Shown here: piece by piece, positions 1-6,379 of the stretch
Layout of the letters: each line of letters starts with the position of its first letter
Position numbering within the stretch: the first letter of the stretch is position 1
Assembly: GCA_003526465.1 (NCBI GenBank)
Contig: DPWD01000314.1
Span: 171-6,549, forward strand
Direction: 5' to 3'
From: Hyphomonadaceae bacterium
GTDB lineage: Bacteria > Pseudomonadota > Alphaproteobacteria > Caulobacterales > Aquidulcibacteraceae
Length of the DNA stretch: 6,379 nucleotides
Notes under the pieces: generated by a model
The model's database searches: none
What the model was told of the DNA's origin: nothing
Seen by the model: only the letters and a program-made list of their open reading frames with translations
Program-made: the position numbers and the translations under genes

Positions 1-488
1 CGGATCGCGCTCACCGGCACGCCCTTGGCCTTGGCGAGGCGCGTCACGTTTTCCGTGGGCGTAAGATCGAGATCGATCAGCCCCGGCGGATAACCAGGCC
101 CGATGGCGAGCTTGTCCATGTACATATCTGGCGCGTGCAACAGCCCGCCCGCGGACGCGAGCGCCACAACGCACATAGCGTTGGGCGCATCATTGGCGCA
201 AAGCTTGGTGCCCTCCAGCGGGTCGACAGCGATATCGACCGCGACGCCGCCGGCGCCAACCTTCTCGCCGATATAGAGCATCGGCGCTTCGTCGATCTCG
301 CCTTCGCCGATGACCACCGTACCTGAAAACGGCGCGTGCTCGAAGCTCTTGCGCATCGCATCGACGGCGGCCTGGTCGGCATTGTTCTTTTTGCCCAAAC
401 CGCGCCAACGCGCGCACGCGACCGCAGCCGCCTCGGTGGCGGCAAGCGCGATCTGGGAGAGGAGGAGGCCGGTCTGGGATGGGTTCAT
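1..488 (-). CDS. glpX: Class II fructose-1,6-bisphosphatase GlpX, N-terminal 162 residues (partial at left edge)
   Basis: The product hydrolyses fructose-1,6-bisphosphate to fructose-6-phosphate and phosphate in cytoplasmic gluconeogenesis, using divalent metal. Reading the minus strand from the ATG at 488-486 gives MNPSQTGLLLSQIALAATEA, then VVIGEGEIDEAPMLYIGEKV (about residues 58-77), AVDIAVDPLEGT (83-94) and HAPDMYMDKLAIGPGYPPG, all characteristic of GlpX. By eye alignment to E. coli GlpX, the metal ligands D33, E57, D85 and E88 correspond to D38, E62, D89 and E92 here, all kept. The usual GRGDKN segment reads GLGKKN (30-35), a mild deviation. About half of a protein of roughly 320-340 residues is present; the rest lies beyond the left edge. 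No Shine-Dalgarno sequence precedes the ATG. It is divergent from the Sir2 gene, with 57 bp between the two ATG codons. Family assignment is firm; catalytic activity is inferred. Confidence 0.93.
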   Translation of the reverse strand, partial: MNPSQTGLLLSQIALAATEAAAVACARWRGLGKKNNADQAAVDAMRKSFEHAPFSGTVVIGEGEIDEAPMLYIGEKVGAGGVAVDIAVDPLEGTKLCANDAPNAMCVVALASAGGLLHAPDMYMDKLAIGPGYPPGLIDLDLTPTENVTRLAKAKGVPVSAI

Positions 489-494
489 GGCGGT

Positions 495-522
495 TGTTTA
501 GCCCACACCCTGGAACCGGCAA
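495..522 (-). promoter_or_regulatory. Candidate glpX promoter in the divergent intergenic region
   Basis: On the minus strand a TTGCCG element (517-522) is followed after 16 bp by TAAACA (495-500). The first matches the sigma-70 -35 consensus at 4 of 6 positions and the second matches the -10 at 3 of 6. Transcription would start within a few bases of the glpX ATG at 488, which would make a leaderless or nearly leaderless mRNA and fits the lack of a ribosome binding site. The -35 overlaps the ribosome binding site of the divergent Sir2 gene. This rests on inspection only and the -10 is weak. Confidence 0.3.
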
Positions 523-527
523 AGGAG
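522..527 (+). promoter_or_regulatory. Shine-Dalgarno of the Sir2 gene, bearing on its start codon
   Basis: AAGGAG lies 9 nt before an in-frame TTG at 537 and 18 nt before the ATG at 546. The spacing is ideal for the TTG and too long for the ATG. The true start may therefore be TTG 537, adding three residues (MPP) before MSAADL. Confidence 0.55.
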
Positions 528-545
528 CGCGCTAAGTTGCCCCCC

Positions 546-1295
546 ATGTCCGCCGCCGACCTCGCCAGCTTTCTTGCCGCTTCCCGCCGTGTCGCGATTT
601 TCACCGGCGCGGGCATCTCGACCGAAAGCGGCATTCCCGATTTCCGCAGCCCGGGCGGGGTGTGGAGCACGATGCAGCCGATCACGTTCCAGGAATTCAC
701 CAGTTCGCGCGAGAAGCGCCGGCAAGCCTGGGACCGCGTGTTCAACCGCACCGCGGGCTGGACCGGCGCTTCTCCCAATGCCGGCCACCACGCGGTGGCG
801 CGCCTGCTGAACGATGGGCGAGCTTCGGCCTTGATCACTCAGAACGTCGACAATTTGCATCAGGACGCCGGCGCCCCGGCTGAGCGCGTTATCGAACTGC
901 ACGGCAACGCCTGCTACGCCAAGTGCCTCGATTGCACACGGCGTTACGAGTTGGAAGCATTGCGCCCGCGCTGGGAGGCGGACGAAGATATTGAGTGCGA
1001 TGCGTGCGGCGGCCTGATCAAGACCGCCACCATCTCGTTCGGCCAGCCCATGCCCGAAGCGGAGATGGCGCGCGCGATCTATGAGGCGCAGGCGTGCGAC
1101 TTGTTTCTGGCGCTCGGCTCTTCGCTGGTGGTTTATCCCGCCGCCGGGCTGCCGCTGATCGCCAAGCGCGCGGGGGCAAGGTTGGCGATCGTCAACCGCG
1201 AACCGACCGAGCAGGATGAAGCCGCCGATCTTGTGCTGCACGCAGAGCTAGGGGTGGTGCTGAGCGAGGCGGTGGATATGGTTGTGGGCGGCTAG
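546..1295 (+). CDS. Sir2-family NAD-dependent protein deacylase (sirtuin)
   Basis: Sirtuins remove acyl groups from lysine side chains in the cytoplasm, consuming NAD+ and releasing nicotinamide and O-acyl-ADP-ribose. Visible from the ATG at 546 (249 aa): the NAD-binding GAGIS (21-25) with GIPDFRSPGG (29-38), TQNVDNLH (98-105), the catalytic histidine H119 in ELHGN, and a structural zinc site made by C127/C130 and C151/C154. The usual Gly of QNIDGLH is Asn here, a variant also known in family members. I do not see the Tyr-x-x-Arg pair that marks SIRT5/CobB-type desuccinylases, so deacetylation is more likely; this is inference. Length is normal for bacterial sirtuins. An upstream in-frame extension to 336 overlaps glpX antisense and is not credible. 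TTG 537 is a good alternative start because of AAGGAG at 522-527. The next gene starts 31 bp after the stop, so the two may share a transcript. Confidence 0.92.
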   Translation: MSAADLASFLAASRRVAIFTGAGISTESGIPDFRSPGGVWSTMQPITFQEFTSSREKRRQAWDRVFNRTAGWTGASPNAGHHAVARLLNDGRASALITQNVDNLHQDAGAPAERVIELHGNACYAKCLDCTRRYELEALRPRWEADEDIECDACGGLIKTATISFGQPMPEAEMARAIYEAQACDLFLALGSSLVVYPAAGLPLIAKRAGARLAIVNREPTEQDEAADLVLHAELGVVLSEAVDMVVGG

Positions 1296-1326
1296 CGATT
1301 TCGGCGCCAACGACTATGCTGCGCGC

Positions 1327-2244
1327 ATGAAGCCTGCCGTCGTCGTCCTTGCGCTAGCCGCGCTGCTTGGTTGCACCACAGCCGCCGCCCCGCAGCGGCT
1401 TGCAAGCGATGCAATTATCGACGCCGCCGAGCGCGCGCCGCTTGACGGGTATGCCACATCGGGGCGGTGGAGCGAGCCATTCGCGCCGTTCAATGTCATC
1501 GGCAACATCTATTATGTCGGCACGGAGGGGGTGAGTTCGTATCTGATCGCTACGCCGCGCGGCCACTTTTTGCTCGACGGCGCGATCGCGCAAGCCGTCC
1601 CGCAAATCGTCGCCAACATACGCGCGCTGGGTTTCGATATTCGCGATGTGAAATATTTGCTGAACAGCCATGCCCACATCGATCACGCCGGGGGCCTGGC
1701 CGGGCTGCAGCGGGCAAGCGATGCCGTCATGGTGGCGAGCGCCGCCGATCGCGCCACGCTTGAAGCGGGTGCGATCGCTTACGGTCCCACCGCTGGCATG
1801 GCGTTTCCCCCGATCCGGGTGGACCGCGTGGTCGGCGACGGCGATGCGCTTTCCCTTGGCGGCGTCACGTTGGTTGCCCACATGACGCCAGGCCACACGG
1901 CTGGCTGCACGTCCTGGAGCATGGCAGTCGCCGGCGCCGATGGCGCGCGCCACGCGGCGTTCTTTCACTGCAGTTCAACGGTGGCGGGCCAGTCGCTAGC
2001 GCCGGAGGCATATCCGGGCATGGTTGCCGCGTATCGCACTACGTTCGCCCGCGTGCGCGGGTTCGAAGCCGACGTGTTCCTTGCCAATCACGGCAATTTC
2101 TTCGACCTCAAGGGCAAGCGCGCCCGCCAAATCGCAGGCGACGTCAACGCCTTCGTCGATCCAGGCGCGCTGCTGCGCTTCAACGGAGAGATGGAACAGG
2201 CGTTCGAGGCGGAACTGGCGCGGCAAGGGGCGCGCAGGGAATAG
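1327..2244 (+). CDS. Subclass B3-type metallo-beta-lactamase-fold hydrolase, predicted lipoprotein
   Basis: This 305-aa protein belongs to the zinc-dependent MBL fold and resembles subclass B3 metallo-beta-lactamases. The N-terminus is a short lipoprotein signal: MKPAVVV, a hydrophobic run, then the lipobox LLGC with the cysteine at residue 16, so it is probably membrane-anchored and faces the periplasm. YYVGTEGVSSYLI (62-74) and HFLLDG (80-85) begin the fold. NSHAHIDHAGG (113-123) supplies H115, H117, D119 and H120, equivalent to B3 ligands 116, 118, 120 and 121. H190 in TPGHTAG and H255 in LANHGNFF match ligands 196 and 263. The full dinuclear site is thus present. FFHCSSTVAG (212-221) has a Cys near the B3 Ser221 position. 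The upstream in-frame start at 1282 overlaps the Sir2 gene and lacks the signal peptide at its N-terminus, so ATG 1327 is chosen, although no clear ribosome binding site precedes it. Beta-lactam hydrolysis is possible but unproven; other MBL hydrolase activities cannot be excluded. Confidence 0.88.
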   Translation: MKPAVVVLALAALLGCTTAAAPQRLASDAIIDAAERAPLDGYATSGRWSEPFAPFNVIGNIYYVGTEGVSSYLIATPRGHFLLDGAIAQAVPQIVANIRALGFDIRDVKYLLNSHAHIDHAGGLAGLQRASDAVMVASAADRATLEAGAIAYGPTAGMAFPPIRVDRVVGDGDALSLGGVTLVAHMTPGHTAGCTSWSMAVAGADGARHAAFFHCSSTVAGQSLAPEAYPGMVAAYRTTFARVRGFEADVFLANHGNFFDLKGKRARQIAGDVNAFVDPGALLRFNGEMEQAFEAELARQGARRE

Positions 2245-2316
2245 GGGTGGCGCCCTCGGGGGCCCAAGCCGGGTCTCACGAGGAGAAAATTCAAACTGAG
2301 ACACTACCCTCCCTAT

Positions 2317-2331
2317 GTTCCCCTTGCGTTC
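2317..2331 (+). promoter_or_regulatory. LexA binding site (SOS box) of recA
   Basis: GTTC-CCCTTGC-GTTC is an exact match to the alphaproteobacterial LexA direct-repeat motif GTTC-N7-GTTC. It lies 79 bp before the recA ATG and overlaps the candidate -35 element. LexA would repress recA here, and RecA-stimulated LexA self-cleavage after DNA damage would relieve it. A GAAC follows at 2334-2337, in inverted orientation to the second half site. Confidence 0.85.
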
Positions 2332-2351
2332 CAGAACAAACGTGGTACAGA
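2324..2351 (+). promoter_or_regulatory. Candidate recA promoter
   Basis: TTGCGT (2324-2329) and TACAGA (2346-2351) are separated by 16 bp and together sit in the right place for an SOS promoter, with the -35 inside the LexA site. Each element matches the sigma-70 consensus at only 3 of 6 positions, so the exact boundaries are tentative. The implied leader is about 50 nt. Confidence 0.4.
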
Positions 2352-2396
2352 TGAGTCTGGAAGCGTCCGGTGGCTGCCGGGCTGGACTCAGGGTTT

Positions 2397-2402
2397 AAGG
2401 AG
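2397..2402 (+). promoter_or_regulatory. recA Shine-Dalgarno
   Basis: AAGGAG lies 8 nt before the ATG at 2411. It supports that start over the in-frame ATG at 2441, where the alignment to the shorter E. coli RecA N-terminus ([10 protein letters not shown]) would otherwise allow a start. Confidence 0.8.
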
Positions 2403-2410
2403 CGGGAACG

Positions 2411-3487
<1,077 letters not shown>

Positions 3488-3492
3488 GGTTT

Positions 3493-3560
3493 CGCCGGCC
3501 GGTTCGGGGGCGTTAGCCGACCCGACCCCATGCCCTGGCCCGTCTCCGGGCCGGCCGGCG
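3493..3560 (+). terminator. GC-rich inverted repeats downstream of recA (possible transcription end)
   Basis: CGCCGGCCGG (3493-3502) is the exact reverse complement of CCGGCCGGCG (3551-3560). Inside lies a compact hairpin, GGCCCG-TCTC-CGGGCC (3537-3552), which competes for two bases of the outer arm. The structure starts 6 bp after the recA stop, where a terminator would be expected. No T-tract follows, so it is not a canonical intrinsic terminator; it may instead protect the mRNA 3' end. Both outer arms contain the self-complementary CCGGCCGG, which makes such pairing easier by chance. Confidence 0.35.
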
Positions 3561-3619
3561 GATTACAGAGCGTTGCTTCCGGTTTTGGTGAGTTCAATGC
3601 TATGGGTGCGGGTGTGGCG

Positions 3620-3826
3620 ATGCTGAACTACGACGTGTTCGAGGCGTTCAAGTCCGCCGGCGTGCCGGATGAGAAGGCGCGCAGGGCGGCTGAGGCGTTG
3701 TCTGGCGCGGCGTTTGCCGAGGAGGTGTCGGACCTCAAGGCGACGGTGAAGCTGCATACCTGGATGATTGGCGCGGTGTTCGCGATGAACGTGGCGATCT
3801 TGGTGCGCCTGCTGATTCCGGCCTGA
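3620..3826 (+). CDS. Small single-pass membrane protein of unknown function
   Basis: The predicted 68-aa protein starts MLNYDVFEAFKSAGVPDEKA. It has a charged, helix-forming N-terminal half (about residues 5-44) that could make a short coiled coil, and one hydrophobic segment WMIGAVFAMNVAILVRLLI (48-66) at the C-terminus. This layout, a LKxAGVPxxxA-like start, a DLKAxxK stretch and a terminal membrane helix, recalls short DUF1640-like coiled-coil membrane proteins, but I recognise it by pattern only and assign no function. Start choice is uncertain: in-frame ATG codons at 3530 and 3602 and a GTG at 3614 also exist, and none has a strong ribosome binding site. I prefer 3620 because the recognisable protein begins there. 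The stop is 4 bp before the ATG of the VOC gene, which suggests translational coupling. Confidence 0.6.
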   Translation: MLNYDVFEAFKSAGVPDEKARRAAEALSGAAFAEEVSDLKATVKLHTWMIGAVFAMNVAILVRLLIPA

Positions 3827-3830
3827 GCCG

Positions 3831-4255
3831 ATGGAGCCACGTGTCTCAATCGTCACCTTAGGCGTCTCCGACCTCTCGCGGGCGCGGGCGTTCTATGAGC
3901 GAATGGGTTTTCGCGCCTCCTCGGCAATTCAGGGCGACATTGTGTTTTTCCAAGCGGGAGGTCTGGCGCTCGCGCTCTATCCGCGCGCGGCCCTCGCGGA
4001 GGATGCGACAATGGCGGAAACTGGCTCGGGTTTTCGCGGCGTGACGCTTGCGCACAATGTGCGTGAGAAGGAACAAGTCGAGGCCGTTCTCGCCGAGGCG
4101 CACGCCGCCGGTGGGCGGATCGTGAAGCCGGCGCAGGATGTATTCTGGGGCGGCCACTCAGGTTACTTCGCCGATCCGACGGCCATCTCTGGGAAGTGGC
4201 CTGGAACCCGCACCTGCCGATCCTCGCGGACGGATCGGTGAAGTTCCCGGAATAG
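3831..4255 (+). pseudogene. VOC (glyoxalase/bleomycin-resistance) family protein, frameshifted near the C-terminus
   Basis: VOC proteins are small metal-dependent enzymes or binding proteins built from beta-alpha-beta-beta-beta repeats. The frame from ATG 3831 reads VSIVTLGVSDLSRARAFYER (5-24), then an MGF and FFQAGGLALALYPR stretch, and later GGRIVKPAQDVFWGGHSGYF. After FADP (residues 113-116, codon CCG at 4176-4178) the frame leaves the family pattern and ends at a TGA at 4239-4241 (136 aa with a foreign tail). Read one base back from 4178, it continues DGHLWEVAWNPHLP and ILADGSVKFPE to a TAG at 4253-4255, the expected ending. One missing G (CCGGAC read as CCGAC) explains this and would restore a 141-aa protein. 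The lost DGHLWEVAWNP carries the C-terminal glutamate that often serves as a metal ligand in this superfamily, so the encoded product is probably impaired. A sequencing or assembly error is an equal possibility. Substrate unknown. Confidence 0.78.
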
Positions 4256-4306
4256 GCGTCTCCGGACCGCGCGTCTTCAGATGCGCAATGTCCCCGTAGT
4301 GCCGAT

Positions 4307-4324
4307 GCGGGCCTGGAGGCCCGC
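4307..4324 (+). terminator. Strong hairpin between the VOC gene and alaS
   Basis: GCGGGCC-TGGA-GGCCCGC makes a perfect 7-bp GC stem with a 4-nt loop, 51 bp after the repaired VOC stop and upstream of the candidate alaS promoter. Only a weak pyrimidine stretch (CCTTCT) follows, so Rho-independent termination is plausible but not canonical. Confidence 0.4.
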
Positions 4325-4342
4325 GATCCTTCTGTGCCCGCC

Positions 4343-4371
4343 TTGGCGCGTTCGCCCGCGCTCCCTATACC
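4343..4371 (+). promoter_or_regulatory. Candidate alaS promoter
   Basis: TTGGCG (4343-4348) and TATACC (4366-4371) are separated by exactly 17 bp, and each matches the sigma-70 consensus at 4 of 6 positions. The implied start is near 4378, giving a leader of about 55 nt. It lies just after the hairpin at 4307-4324, consistent with alaS being its own transcription unit. I see no T-box or other riboswitch-like structure in the leader. Confidence 0.45.
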
Positions 4372-4432
4372 AAGCCAAGACTGATTTGCGCCTCAGGCCC
4401 AACTGGCCCGGGCGAGAATAGCCTGGGACCAC

Positions 4433-6379
4433 ATGCAAAGCGTCAACGACATCCGCCGTCATTTCCTGGATTTCTTCCGCGACCGCGGCCACGAAACGCC
4501 GGCCTCCGCGCCGCTGGTGCCGCAGGACGATCCGACGCTGCTCTTCACCAATGCCGGCATGGTGCCGTTCAAGAACTACTTCACGGGCGCGTCCAAGCCG
4601 CCGTTTCCGCGCGCGGCCACCAGCCAGAAGTGCGTGCGCGCGGGCGGCAAGCATAACGATCTCGACAATGTCGGCTACACCGCCCGCCACCTCACCTTTT
4701 TCGAGATGCTGGGAAACTTTTCGTTCGGCGATTATTTCAAGGAAGAAGCCATCGACGCCGCCTGGACGCTGATCACCAAGGGCTATGGGCTGAAGAAGGA
4801 AAAGCTCCTCGTCACCATCTACCACGACGATGACGAAGCGGCCTTGCTCTGGAAGAAAATCGCCGGCCTTGCCGAGGACAAGATCGTCCGCATCGCCACC
4901 AGCGATAATTTCTGGTCGATGGGGGATACCGGACCTTGCGGGCCGTGCTCGGAGATTTTCATCGACCGCGGCGAGCACATCTGGGGCGGACCCCCAGGCT
5001 CGGCGGAGCAAGACGGCGACCGCTTCCTCGAATTCTGGAACCTTGTGTTCATGCAGTTCGAGCAATTCGCCGATGGGCGGCGGGACAAGCTCCCGAAGCC
5101 CTCCATCGACACCGGCATGGGGCTCGAGCGCATGGCGTGCGTCATGCAAGGCGTTGGTTCGGTGTTCGAAACCGATCTCTTCCGCACCTTGATCGCGGCA
5201 TCGGAGGAACTCACCAAGACCAAAGCCGAAGACGAGCGCGCCCCGAGCCACAACGTCATCGCCGACCATTTGCGCTCGTCGTGCTTCCTGATCGCGGACG
5301 GCGTGTCGCCCTCGAACGAGGGGCGCGGTTACGTGCTGCGCCGGATCATGCGCCGCGCCATGCGCCACGCGCACATTCTGGGCGCGAAAGAACCGCTGAT
5401 GCATCGCCTGGCGCCGACATTGATCGCGGAAATGGGCGAGGCGTTTCCAGAACTCAAGCGCGCGCGGCCCGTGATCGAAGCACAGTTGCACGAGGAGGAA
5501 GATCGCTTCCGCCGAACGCTGGGCAACGGCTTGAAGCTGCTGGAGGAGGAACTCGCCGTCCTCGGCAAGGGCCGGAAACTCAAAGGAGAGACCGCGTTCA
5601 AATTGTACGACACGTTCGGATTTCCGCTCGATCTCACGCAGGACATCCTGCGCGGACGCGGCCTCGAAGTGGACACAGAGGCATTCGATGCAGCCATGGA
5701 GCGCCAGCGCGAGAAGGGGCGCGAGAGCTGGGCGGGCTCTGGGGAGGCTGCTGGCGAAGACGTTTGGCTGAGGCTCGCCGACCAAGGCGGCGCCACGGAG
5801 TTCCAGGGTTATCAGAACGAATCCGCGCCTGCTACGCTGTTGGCCATCGTCGAAAAAGGTGCGCCCACACGAACGCTCGCTTCGCCCGCGGAGGCAGCGC
5901 TCGTGTTCGACCGCACGCCGTTCTACGGCGAAAGCGGCGGTCAGGCGGGCGATCAGGGCGTCATCCATTTCGACAATGGCGGCGAGTTCATCGTCGACGA
6001 CACGCAGAAGCACGCTGGCTTGCACGTGCATATCGGCCGCTTGAAGGGCGGCAAAATCGCGCCCGGCGACAAAGCCAATCTCGAGATCGATCGCGTGCGC
6101 CGCGCCAAAATTCGCGCCAACCATTCCGCCACACACTTGCTGCACGCGGCGTTGCGCAATGTGCTTGGGCCCCACGTTACGCAAAAGGGCTCGCTGGTGG
6201 AGGCCGAGTATTTCCGCTTCGACTTCAGCCATGGCCAGCCGGTGAGCGGCGAAGAAATCTCTCGCGTCGAAGACGAGGTGAATGAAATCATCCGTCAGAA
6301 TGCCGAGGGCGTGATCAAGGAAATGGCGCCGGCCAACGCCATCGAGGAGGGCGCGCTGGCGCTGTTCGGCGAGAAATAC
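4433..6379 (+). CDS. alaS: Alanine--tRNA ligase AlaS, first 649 residues (partial at right edge)
   Basis: AlaS charges tRNA-Ala with alanine in the cytoplasm and hydrolyses mischarged Ser- or Gly-tRNA-Ala. The frame from ATG 4433 is open to the last base of the window (649 codons of a protein usually near 870-890 aa). Class II catalytic core: [14 protein letters not shown] (37-50), [15 protein letters not shown] (67-81), [15 protein letters not shown] (88-102), [12 protein letters not shown] (164-175) and motif 3 DTGMGLERM (226-234). The tRNA-binding region contains [20 protein letters not shown]. The editing domain begins with [13 protein letters not shown] (497-509) and has HSATH with H564 and H568, matching E. 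coli editing ligands H563 and H567. The partner Cys-x-x-x-His pair and the C-terminal C-Ala domain lie past the edge. The segment ends at LFGEKY, a conserved stretch. The only Shine-Dalgarno-like sequence is a weak GGGA (4425-4428), 4 nt before the ATG; the start is set by alignment to AlaS N-termini. Confidence 0.97.
   Translation, partial: MQSVNDIRRHFLDFFRDRGHETPASAPLVPQDDPTLLFTNAGMVPFKNYFTGASKPPFPRAATSQKCVRAGGKHNDLDNVGYTARHLTFFEMLGNFSFGDYFKEEAIDAAWTLITKGYGLKKEKLLVTIYHDDDEAALLWKKIAGLAEDKIVRIATSDNFWSMGDTGPCGPCSEIFIDRGEHIWGGPPGSAEQDGDRFLEFWNLVFMQFEQFADGRRDKLPKPSIDTGMGLERMACVMQGVGSVFETDLFRTLIAASEELTKTKAEDERAPSHNVIADHLRSSCFLIADGVSPSNEGRGYVLRRIMRRAMRHAHILGAKEPLMHRLAPTLIAEMGEAFPELKRARPVIEAQLHEEEDRFRRTLGNGLKLLEEELAVLGKGRKLKGETAFKLYDTFGFPLDLTQDILRGRGLEVDTEAFDAAMERQREKGRESWAGSGEAAGEDVWLRLADQGGATEFQGYQNESAPATLLAIVEKGAPTRTLASPAEAALVFDRTPFYGESGGQAGDQGVIHFDNGGEFIVDDTQKHAGLHVHIGRLKGGKIAPGDKANLEIDRVRRAKIRANHSATHLLHAALRNVLGPHVTQKGSLVEAEYFRFDFSHGQPVSGEEISRVEDEVNEIIRQNAEGVIKEMAPANAIEEGALALFGEKY

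Noticed and set aside
336..545. An upstream in-frame extension of the Sir2 gene
   Set aside because: It overlaps the glpX 5' end on the opposite strand, reads as the complement of conserved GlpX codons, and adds no sirtuin-like sequence.
498..1241. A 247-codon open frame antisense to the Sir2 gene
   Set aside because: The sirtuin motifs on the plus strand are complete, and the antisense frame shows no domain and no ribosome binding site.
2252..2263. GCCC-TCGG-GGGC hairpin after the B3-like gene as a terminator
   Set aside because: The stem is only 4 bp and no T-run follows; it is too weak to annotate.
2281..2364. A possible short leader peptide after the AGGAGA at 2281-2286
   Set aside because: The only nearby start would be a rare ATT, and the frame runs across the LexA site and promoter; chance is more likely.
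4170..4185. Programmed -1 ribosomal frameshifting in the VOC gene
   Set aside because: No X-XXY-YYZ slippery heptamer is present at GCC GAT CCG ACG, and no close downstream stem or pseudoknot is obvious; mutation or sequencing error is simpler.
4378..4432. An RNA regulatory element (T-box or riboswitch) in the alaS leader
   Set aside because: The leader is short and lacks a T-box motif or specifier hairpin; only short GGCC self-pairing is visible.
4277..6232. A 651-codon open frame on the minus strand, antisense to alaS
   Set aside because: The plus strand encodes an unmistakable AlaS over the same span. The antisense translation is rich in Arg, Ala and His with no recognisable domain, as expected from a GC-rich gene read backwards.
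4936..6285. A 449-codon plus-strand frame inside alaS
   Set aside because: It is an out-of-frame reading of alaS, very Arg-rich and without domains; the AlaS frame is unbroken throughout.

Overview
This is a GC-rich window that looks alphaproteobacterial. The main reasons are a direct-repeat LexA site of the GTTC-N7-GTTC type just upstream of recA, and recA lying upstream of alaS in the same orientation. A Caulobacterales-like host would fit, but the genus cannot be read from the sequence. No rRNA, tRNA, CRISPR array, insertion sequence or phage gene is visible. I found no evidence of a previously undescribed multi-gene system: most of the window is housekeeping, with a few small oddities.

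Layout, left to right. Positions 1-488 (minus strand) hold the 5' half of a class II fructose-1,6-bisphosphatase (glpX) that runs off the left edge. A 57-bp divergent intergenic region separates it from a plus-strand pair: a Sir2-family NAD-dependent deacylase (about 546-1295) and, 31 bp later, a subclass B3-type metallo-beta-lactamase-fold lipoprotein (1327-2244). A 166-bp regulatory region carrying a clean SOS box and a good ribosome binding site leads to a complete recA (2411-3487). Next come a small single-pass membrane protein (about 3620-3826) and, 4 bp after it, a VOC/glyoxalase-family gene (3831-4255) whose C-terminal end is shifted out of frame by one base. After a 177-bp spacer with a strong hairpin and a plausible promoter, alaS starts at 4433 and runs off the right edge still open.

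How the genes relate. recA is evidently under SOS control. alaS supplies alanyl-tRNA and appears to have its own promoter. The Sir2 and lactamase-fold genes may be co-transcribed, but no shared pathway is evident. The small membrane gene and the VOC gene are packed tightly and form a short accessory segment between recA and alaS. glpX is a gluconeogenic gene read divergently; its start lacks a Shine-Dalgarno sequence and a promoter-like pair sits so close that a leaderless transcript is possible. The most notable points are the VOC frameshift, the complete zinc site and lipobox of the B3-like enzyme (with a cysteine near the usual Ser221 position), and the SOS box.
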